64,000 bases of DNA from Valencia hispanica (Eukaryota > Chordata > Actinopteri > Cyprinodontiformes > Valenciidae), in NCBI GenBank assembly GCA_963556495.2, contig OY747712.1, forward strand, positions 17,882,735 through 17,946,734. The letters run 5' to 3'. Below the pieces are notes generated by a model. It saw nothing but the letters and a program-made list of their open reading frames with translations. It made no database searches and was not told where the DNA came from. The position numbers and the translations under genes were made by a program. Shown piece by piece: positions 59,901 to 64,000 of this stretch (position 1 is the first letter of the stretch; each line of letters starts with the position of its first letter).

Positions 59901-61907
59901 AAAAAAGGTTATTCTATGTGTCTGTTTCATACATAACATGTGAACTTCTGATTTTAACATTTAATTCTGATGTTATTGTTTTCAGGATTTCAAAAAGAAA
60001 AACACAGAGCACATGCTCCCGATGGTCGTATCTCTTCTGCGGAGCAGCGAGCGCTCATTCCTGCATCACTTGGTTGCGTCCAACCCTGAAGCCTTGTTCA
60101 GATGGGGCATTCTCCGAGCAACCATCCGCATCGTCTCAGTCTTCAAAAAACTCTTAGGGCAGCGGGCTGAACGGAGTAAGGAATCTTTTATTATTTGTAG
60201 GGCTGCAAAGAATTTTCTGCGTCTGTCTTGCATTACCTTTTACTTTGTTTAAAATCCATTAATTTAGTTGTTGAATTTTCATCATAGTTGCTGCAAGACG
60301 GAGCTCAAAAAAGTCAGCCATGGCCAAGAAAAGCCACAGCAGTTATCTAGAGAGACTATCTGGGTAACTATTACTACTTGCAATAATTAGGGCAGTTGTA
60401 CTGTAGATTAAAAATACAATAAAGTAATGACCAACAGCTTTCGCTTGTATCTTCCAGCACCAACCTGACTCTGGATTTCTCGTTTGATCGCTCTGATGAA
60501 CAATCACTCGATATGTTTGAGGACATCTTTGCAAATTATGAAAAGAGAAAGTAAATAAACAACATGGTGTTTGTTTCAGAATTCAAAAAAGTTTGTTTGA
60601 ATGTCTTAACCTAATAGTTTCATACTTTCTCTGCAGGAAAAATAGAGGTAGTCGACAAAAGCAGCTCATTCCGAAAGTAAGAAGTTGCTGAAATGCTTTT
60701 TCATTAGAAATAAACTTATATGAAATCTTTACTCTGTAATAATTAATACCAATTAAAAAAAAATTTGTTAGAGCCACTAACTTTTTAATGTATTTCTTTG
60801 GGTCTTTTTAAGTTGACACCCACACAAAGTAGCACATAAAAGGAAATTAGAAGAAAAAAATGTTTTTTTGATTAAATCTGAAAAGTGTGGATACATTTGT
60901 ATTCTGGCCACTTTGCTTTGGAGGAGCTGTAGATAGTCCATAGTCCAAGAAGGAGAATCTTTCAACGAGACATCTATTAGTGGTGAACTGTAATAATCTG
61001 GCCTATTATGAAAAACTTGCAAAAAGAAAACCTTTGTTGGAGAAGTCCAGTTTGTTGCATGCTGATTCTGCAAATAATTAAATCATTAAATGTAATTATT
61101 TTTGTCAAACAAAAAAAACAAAAGAAAATGTTTCTCCTACTTCACAGCCATGCTACTTGATGCTGTTCTGTCGGATAAATTCCAATAAAACACGCTTGCA
61201 TCATTAGACTCTGTTGTTGGAAAATGTGAATGAGTTCAAGGGTTGTAAATACTTCTGCAACATGCTATACATGTCCACATCCAAAGCTCCTCCTGTGTAG
61301 ATCCCCATGATCTTATTTTATGTTTCCTCAAACAGACCCTCGTGAATTTGAGTTCTCTTCATCACATCGTTGGTTTGACGAAGCACAATAGAACCAGCAA
61401 ATCCATCTTCCACCCTGACAGGCGAGCAGATCCCCTCACAGTTAGTGCTCAGTTTCAGGTTTGTCTTCTTTTCAACTTTAGGACAGAATACTATAGAATA
61501 TCGTCATAAACAAAAGCTAGATCGTTTTTACTCTTCAAATCGCAATGACTCCAATCATTTTTGTAGTTTAAGATATAAAACCATCTTTGCTCTCTGCGTA
61601 TCACAGGCCTCCCTCGAAAAACTGATTGGTACGATTGAGAAAGCAGAGCCTTTTTTCATCTTCTGTTTTCGCTCCAATGCTGAAAAGGTAACACCATCTG
61701 TTAATTTTCAACCCCATGCTGCAGAATTTATTTTGATCATGCATGCGGTACCAGACAGGACAGATGATGACTTTGGATAACTTGTTGATTTTACAGAAAC
61801 AGCTGCACTTTGACGATAAAGTGGTGCTAAATCAAATCAAGTACAAAGGCATACTGCAGATGATTCACATGCAGAAGTCAAGCTACGAAGCTAAATACAC
61901 ATTTAAG
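41136..61907 (+). CDS. myo9b: Class IX unconventional myosin (MYO9B-like), 18 coding exons seen, 3' end beyond the window
   Basis: MYO9 proteins are single-headed actin motors with a tail RhoGAP that turns off Rho. Joining 18 exons with GT-AG introns gives 859 codons with no frame break. Residues 18-110 form the N-terminal RA/ubiquitin-like domain (VQIYPRLP to YYFILQQ). The motor follows, with P-loop GESGSGKT (217-224), switch [10 protein letters not shown] (268-276), switch II DMFGFE (496-501), a class IX-type loop 2 insertion (about 680-790), FRSNAEK (816-822) and the start of SH1/converter (823-859). The YLNQ region lacks the extra insert that I know from MYO9A, which favours MYO9B; the paralogue is inferred. 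The RA domain plus SAQFQ/SNAEK motifs make class IX secure. IQ motifs, C1 and RhoGAP are outside the window. Several otherwise conserved residues have changed (see findings). Intron 1 is 9.9 kb. Confidence 0.93.
43665..45055. mobile_element. Decayed non-autonomous DNA transposon-like repeat
   Basis: The centre carries a block common in fish genomes (GGATTGCCCTGCATTTAACC, then CATCTTTCTGTCAACTCTGA, then GCTGAAGAAGAGCATTCCCC). The flanks have the TGTTACAAACTTCATTGTAT and TGTCAAAATATGAAACGG motifs seen near the ends of a widespread fish element. The related block in intron 15 (60780-61260) has the same tail. Class uncertain. Confidence 0.5.
47440..48110 (+). mobile_element. Tc1-like transposon relic in intron 1
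   Basis: In order: GAGCCACAGTGAGAGCCACA, then a VxxxGGSSG-like block near 47670, GGAACCATGAGTTCTGCTCT, CAATGATCCAAAGCACACC (NDPKHT), a proline/leucine-rich C-terminal block near 47880-47930, and GAGCGATGCAAAAGACTCAT near 47990. This is the full domain order of a Tc1 transposase gene, with many frame breaks. Confidence 0.75.
49332..49490. mobile_element. Short MITE with inverted ends
   Basis: The ends TTGCAAAAGTATT (49337-49349 region) and AATACTTTTGCAA (about 49473-49485) are inverted copies about 155 bp apart, with no coding sequence. Such ends are typical of non-autonomous Tc1/mariner-related elements in fish. Confidence 0.6.
50060..50720 (+). repeat. Possible dispersed repeat in intron 1
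   Basis: Strings such as CTTGGTTCCAAACACAGCAG and GTCAAAGTCCAAACC resemble transposase-derived DNA (SPVKVQT-like), but boundaries and class are not clear. Confidence 0.3.
51840..51934 (+). CDS. myo9b: myosin IX exon 2 (switch I)
   Basis: Starts in phase 0 after TTTTACAG. Encodes [19 protein letters not shown], the switch I nucleotide-binding loop, then [13 protein letters not shown]. The usual His before the Asn run is Glu here (TAEN instead of TAHN). Donor GGTAAGA. Confidence 0.95.
52072..52134 (+). CDS. myo9b: myosin IX exon 3
   Basis: Acceptor AATTACAG, donor GTATAA. Encodes [20 protein letters not shown]. The family normally has VEKYLLEKSRLV, so YLLEKSR-type core residues are mostly kept. 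Confidence 0.92.
52324..52423 (+). CDS. myo9b: myosin IX exon 4
   Basis: Acceptor GTTCCACAG, donor GTACTT. Encodes [20 protein letters not shown] and then [14 protein letters not shown]. It ends at the site where MYO9A carries an extra insert. Confidence 0.93.
52765..53010. repeat. Intronic MITE-like fragment (intron 4)
   Basis: AATTGCAAAAGTATACTTG and the AT-rich body (CAAATATTTTTACAAATTAA, then AAACGTGTTATGCATTTC) match the pattern of the DNA element also seen in introns 1 and 15. Confidence 0.4.
53050..53415 (+). mobile_element. Tc1-like transposon relic (intron 4)
   Basis: CCAATAGAACACCTTTGGGA and GATGAATTGGAGTGGAGACT encode the [13 protein letters not shown] block of Tc1 transposases. 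Sense orientation; the family also occurs at 33510-33865. Confidence 0.7.
53588..53688 (+). CDS. myo9b: myosin IX exon 5
   Basis: Acceptor TTTCTGCAG, donor GTACAT. Encodes an acidic stretch ([15 protein letters not shown]) and [18 protein letters not shown], matching the AMEMVGFLPATKK region of MYO9B-like motors. The Asp-rich run replaces a longer loop. Confidence 0.93.
55145..55268 (+). CDS. myo9b: myosin IX exon 6
   Basis: Acceptor CATTTGCAG, donor GTAATG. Encodes [20 protein letters not shown], the usual LSAILHLGNV strand, then the [13 protein letters not shown] helix. Confidence 0.95.
55426..55515 (+). CDS. myo9b: myosin IX exon 7
   Basis: Acceptor ATCTGTAG, donor GTAATG. Encodes [20 protein letters not shown] and then [10 protein letters not shown], the LTKRKTVT...YxLxEA region. 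Confidence 0.93.
55728..55844 (+). CDS. myo9b: myosin IX exon 8
   Basis: Acceptor TTTTCAG, donor GTAAGT. Encodes [20 protein letters not shown] and then [19 protein letters not shown], the canonical RDSMAKxLYxALFDWI block before switch II. Confidence 0.95.
56112..56246 (+). CDS. myo9b: myosin IX exon 9 (switch II and relay)
   Basis: Acceptor GTCTTTAG, donor GTAGGT. Encodes [20 protein letters not shown] and [20 protein letters not shown], then FKYEQ. Switch II is DMFGFE instead of the common DIFGFE; the catalytic Asp, Gly and Glu are present. Confidence 0.95.
56436..56557 (+). CDS. myo9b: myosin IX exon 10
   Basis: Acceptor ACTTATAG, donor GTAGGT. Encodes [20 protein letters not shown], then [20 protein letters not shown]. 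In the family the middle reads NLISKKPTGLLHLLDEES, so this loop has diverged. Confidence 0.93.
57058..57082. repeat. (ATT)n microsatellite in intron 10
   Basis: Seven or so ATT units. Confidence 0.9.
57280..57520 (+). mobile_element. Tc1-like transposase C-terminal relic (intron 10)
   Basis: Encodes [19 protein letters not shown] and [19 protein letters not shown], the SPDLNPIENLWxxLK region of a Tc1 transposase, in one frame until a stop near 57450. Confidence 0.75.
58027..58168 (+). CDS. myo9b: myosin IX exon 11
   Basis: Acceptor CTCTTTCAG, donor GTAAAA. Encodes [20 protein letters not shown] and then [15 protein letters not shown], the FxIxHYAGKVxY motif of myosin motors with Pro instead of Ala in the middle. 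Confidence 0.95.
59440..59760 (+). mobile_element. Tc1-like relic (intron 11)
   Basis: CAATATAAAGTTTGTGGGCA and GACCTGAAAAGGTGTG, followed by CTACAAACCTGACTTAGTTA, match the C-terminal part of a common fish Tc1-like transposase gene. Frame lost. Confidence 0.65.
59986..60175 (+). CDS. myo9b: myosin IX exon 12
   Basis: Acceptor GTTTTCAG, donor GTAAGG. Encodes [20 protein letters not shown], then [20 protein letters not shown], the FRWAILRAxFRAM helix of class IX motors, then [10 protein letters not shown]. Loop 2 begins at the end. Confidence 0.95.
60288..60363 (+). CDS. myo9b: myosin IX exon 13 (loop 2 insert)
   Basis: Acceptor CATCATAG, donor GTAACT. Encodes a basic stretch ([16 protein letters not shown]) and YLERLSG, an actin-facing loop 2 insert. 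The basic charge fits a role in actin contact. Confidence 0.88.
60458..60550 (+). CDS. myo9b: myosin IX exon 14 (loop 2 insert)
   Basis: Acceptor ATCTTCCAG, donor GTAAAT. Encodes [20 protein letters not shown] and [11 protein letters not shown], an acidic segment of the loop 2 insert. I see no match to known class IX inserts, so this exon rests on frame continuity and splice sites. Confidence 0.85.
60637..60676 (+). CDS. myo9b: myosin IX exon 15, 40 bp micro-exon
   Basis: Acceptor TCTCTGCAG, donor GTAAGA. Encodes [13 protein letters not shown], matching the KQKQIIPKNLLD segment of MYO9 loop 2. This supports the assignment despite the exon's small size. Confidence 0.88.
60780..61260. mobile_element. 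DNA transposon-like repeat in intron 15
   Basis: Reverse and forward strings such as GAGTTCAAGGGTTGTAAATA near the right edge and AATCTGAAAAGTGTGGATAC in the middle recur in a common fish non-autonomous element, also present in intron 1 (43665-45055). Class uncertain. Confidence 0.45.
61336..61458 (+). CDS. myo9b: myosin IX exon 16 (end of loop 2)
   Basis: Acceptor TCAAACAG, donor GTTTGT. Encodes [20 protein letters not shown], then [21 protein letters not shown]. The SAQFQ end is class IX-like. The lysine-rich HKKKKPPSI stretch common in MYO9 is replaced by [10 protein letters not shown]. Confidence 0.93.
61607..61687 (+). CDS. myo9b: myosin IX exon 17
   Basis: Acceptor GTATCACAG, donor GTAACA. 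Encodes [20 protein letters not shown] and FRSNAEK, the EPFFIRCIRSNAEK block of class IX motors. The R of RC is F here (FCFRSN). Confidence 0.95.
61797..61907 (+). CDS. myo9b: myosin IX exon 18 (SH1 helix and converter start)
   Basis: Acceptor GATTTTACAG, donor GTAGGT. Encodes [20 protein letters not shown], then [17 protein letters not shown]. This matches LRQLRYTGMLETVRIRxSGY but lacks the conserved Gly before Tyr (SSY) and the Glu of GMLE. It is the last exon I can see. The next exon is not within 2.1 kb or I failed to see it. Confidence 0.93.
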
Positions 61908-62329
61908 GTAGGTGATTCCTTCAAAAACAACAATTTATATACTGCACTCTGTACATTTATTGGTAAAAATGGGTAAAACCCCTAAAAAAATGTATCTTTT
62001 AGTGCAACAGCTTAATCTCACACTGAAAACTTTAGAAAAACCCATATTTTTTATTTGACTACATTTATTCAGTGTGGTAATAAATCCCACCCATAAGAAA
62101 CAATCAAACAACTAAACAAATAAAATAATCTTTGCCATAGTGATTGGCATCCTTACCAGTTGCTATAAAATGTGTAACTAAAGCATGTTTGATTTATACC
62201 TCACTTTAAAATTTAGCAGTGTCTATAAACTTGTAAATAATAATCCATGACTTCCTGTTTCCATGAGATACACATTTAATGTAACACAGAGGCCAAGAAA
62301 ACATAACACTATAAAGCAGCAGTAAAGCA
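61908..62329. other. Intronic sequence, no feature seen
   Basis: AT-rich sequence after myosin exon 18. I saw no converter or lever-arm exon here. Confidence 0.5.
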
Positions 62330-63560
62330 GATGCAGACTTAAATTTAGGTAAAAGCCTGTGTGAATAAATATTTTCAGCTGCTATTTGAAAGAATAAATA
62401 CAGTCCAGAGAACGTAAAATTGAGGCAATGCATTCCACAACCTGGGGGCCACCGCTTTAAAAGATTTGTCTCTTGAAACGAGTTTGTAGGACTACCTACA
62501 GCCTTTGACTGGCTCATCTCAGGTTCCAAGAAGGCGAGTAAAGTTCTAACAGATTAGAAAAATAAGCAGCAGCTTCACAGCACAGCGCTTTAAGAGTCAG
62601 CATTAACATTTTAAACTGTATTTTAAAATGGACTGGAAGTCAATGATGATGATGATGAAGGATAATGAGGTTTAAACGGGTGTAATGTGCTCTCTTTTCC
62701 TCGTCTTGGTTAAAAGCCTTGGAGCAGCAAGTCTTGACTGACTGAAGACAGTTAAGATTCTTTTTACTCAATCATATAAAAAGGCTGTTAAAATAATCTA
62801 AAGAAATGGGATAAAAGCATGGATGATCATTTCCATTTTTGGTCTGTTCAACAAGGTTTGCAGTTCGGAGATATTTCGTAAATGGAAAAGACAGGTTCTA
62901 ATTAGCTGTTTTGAGTGTTGTTCAAGGGACATGGCAGAGTCAAAAATTACCACAAGGCACCTGAGGCTCGGCTGGACCGAGGAGCCTAGAGTACCATGGT
63001 GCTGTTTGATAATAGATGTTTTTCGCTGTCTGGAGCATTGATTCATGTTTCAGACTTCTCCGAGTTCAGCTGCAGGTAGTTGTTGCCAAGCCGCTGTTCA
63101 ATTGAAGCTATAGGAGGACAACTTCCAAAACTCCTTTAGCTTATAAGAACAGTAAAGCTGGATATCATTAGCGTAAAAGTAATAGGAAATGTCAGGAAAT
63201 TGCCTAATTAATGTAACTAGGGGCAATATGTACAGGACAAAAAGATTTGGACCAAGAACTGAACCCTGTAACCCACATCTCAAATTTTTAGAGTTTGACA
63301 TGAAGTGATTAGCAAAAACACTAAAAGATCTGTGGGAAATGTATGACTTAAACCATTCTAAAGCCAGACCAGATATCCCAACTACATCCCGGAGCCTATT
63401 AATCAGAATGGTATGATCAACGGTATCAAAAGCAGATGTTAAGTCCAATAAAACCTTTACAGTGGATGCTCCTGAGTCAGCTGACATCATGATATCGCTT
63501 GAGACTTTAAGTAGTGTAATTTCCGTTGAGTGGTGTTTGTGGAAACCAGATTAAAATTTA
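62330..63560 (-). mobile_element. L2-type LINE, antisense, mutated catalytic site
   Basis: The minus-strand frame 63490-63098 reads VLLDLTSAFDTVDHTILINR (motif A with its catalytic Asp) and LRCGLQGSVLGPNLF, then a box reading YAND instead of YADD. After a frame break, 63046-62798 continues the same protein (VIFDSAMSLEQHSKQL, then SELQTLLNRPKMEMIIHAFI). The rest to 62330 is 3' region. Sits in a myosin intron in opposite orientation. Dead. Confidence 0.85.
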
Positions 63561-63593
63561 TCATAGATTGCATATTTTTCTAAAAAGTCAATA

Positions 63594-64000
63594 CAGTGGA
63601 GCAAAAAACTATTTGGCAGCCAATGATTGTATATGTTGAACCACTTAAAGGAGCATGGGGCAGAATGAAGAAACGAAGCTCACGAGCGACGCGGCTGGCG
63701 CTGCAAGTAACTGCAGCCAGCCGCACGGGAGCGCGCACAAACGATGATCAGGATGATCGAAAGGAGGATTGGGAGAATGTCATGTGGTCAGATGAGACTA
63801 AAATGGAACTCTTTGATATAAATACCACTAGCTGTGTTTGGAGAGAGAATGCTGAGTTTTATCCCAAAAACAACATTTCCACTGCAAAGCATGGGGGTGG
63901 AAACATCATGCTTTGGGGCTGCTTTTCTGAAAAGGAGACAGGACGACTGATCCATATCAATGAAAAGAATGAATGGGGCCATGTATCATGAGATTGTGGG
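63594..64000 (+). mobile_element. Tc1-like transposon, 5' end and transposase part, cut by window edge
   Basis: The outer end CAGTGGAGCAAAAAACTATT (63594-63613) looks like the terminal repeat of a common fish element. The frame 63596-63991 reads from about 63770 [15 protein letters not shown], which contains the DE catalytic motif region, then [19 protein letters not shown]. The part at 63650-63750 is GC-rich and does not fit the transposase. The rest lies past the window. Confidence 0.8.

Noticed and set aside
1..64000. CRISPR array, operon, phage or plasmid features
   Set aside because: Introns, LINEs, SINEs and Tc1/Harbinger elements show vertebrate nuclear DNA. No regularly spaced repeats or prokaryotic gene clusters were found.

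Overview
This is eukaryotic, almost certainly teleost fish, nuclear DNA. It is AT-rich and has GT-AG introns, long (TA)n and CA microsatellites, and a dense mix of fish-type transposable elements: L2/CR1 and RTE LINEs, tRNA-headed SINEs, Tc1-like and PIF/Harbinger DNA transposons, and Ty3/Gypsy LTR elements. There is no prokaryotic gene layout, no operon and no CRISPR array. The species cannot be fixed from the sequence alone.

Positions 1-41,000 hold no protein-coding host gene that I can name. They are a repeat landscape: a decayed L2-like LINE (505-1416), antisense LINE tails and an antisense RTE fragment (1417-2760), a SINE-like repeat running into a long TA microsatellite (2792-3405), an antisense LTR (8312-8711), then a nested complex at 14,615-21,475. 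In that complex a fold-back MITE is split by an antisense Gypsy-type LTR retrotransposon (15,877-21,425). The retrotransposon has itself been invaded by a 480-bp SINE with 9-bp target duplications, an L2 LINE, further LINE tails, and an antisense L2 that carries a solo LTR. A long-TIR Harbinger-type element (24,453-26,464) sits inside Tc1-like sequence. A less damaged L2 3' half with a 324-codon ORF lies at 31,965-33,147. One unexplained possible exon lies at 38,218-38,471.

Positions 41,090-61,907 and probably beyond hold the one clear host gene, on the + strand: a class IX unconventional myosin (MYO9, more MYO9B-like than MYO9A-like). I can thread 18 coding exons, all with GT-AG introns and all in frame, giving 859 codons: an N-terminal RA/ubiquitin-like domain, P-loop, switch I, switch II, the class IX loop 2 insertion and the SH1-SH2/converter start. 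The lever arm, C1 and RhoGAP domains would lie past the right edge. Introns, especially the 9.9-kb intron 1, carry Tc1 relics and MITEs. The motor is full length up to the edge but unusually divergent in the RA-motor linker, loop 2 and the SH1/converter region, which is the most interesting protein-level observation. Known MYO9 proteins are single-headed actin motors that carry a RhoGAP and inactivate Rho at actin-rich sites.

Positions 61,908-64,000 (intron 18 or later) hold an antisense L2 remnant with a mutated catalytic YADD box and a Tc1-like transposase fragment cut by the window edge. I found no convincing novel biological system. The main rewards are the nested insertion history and the divergent myosin.
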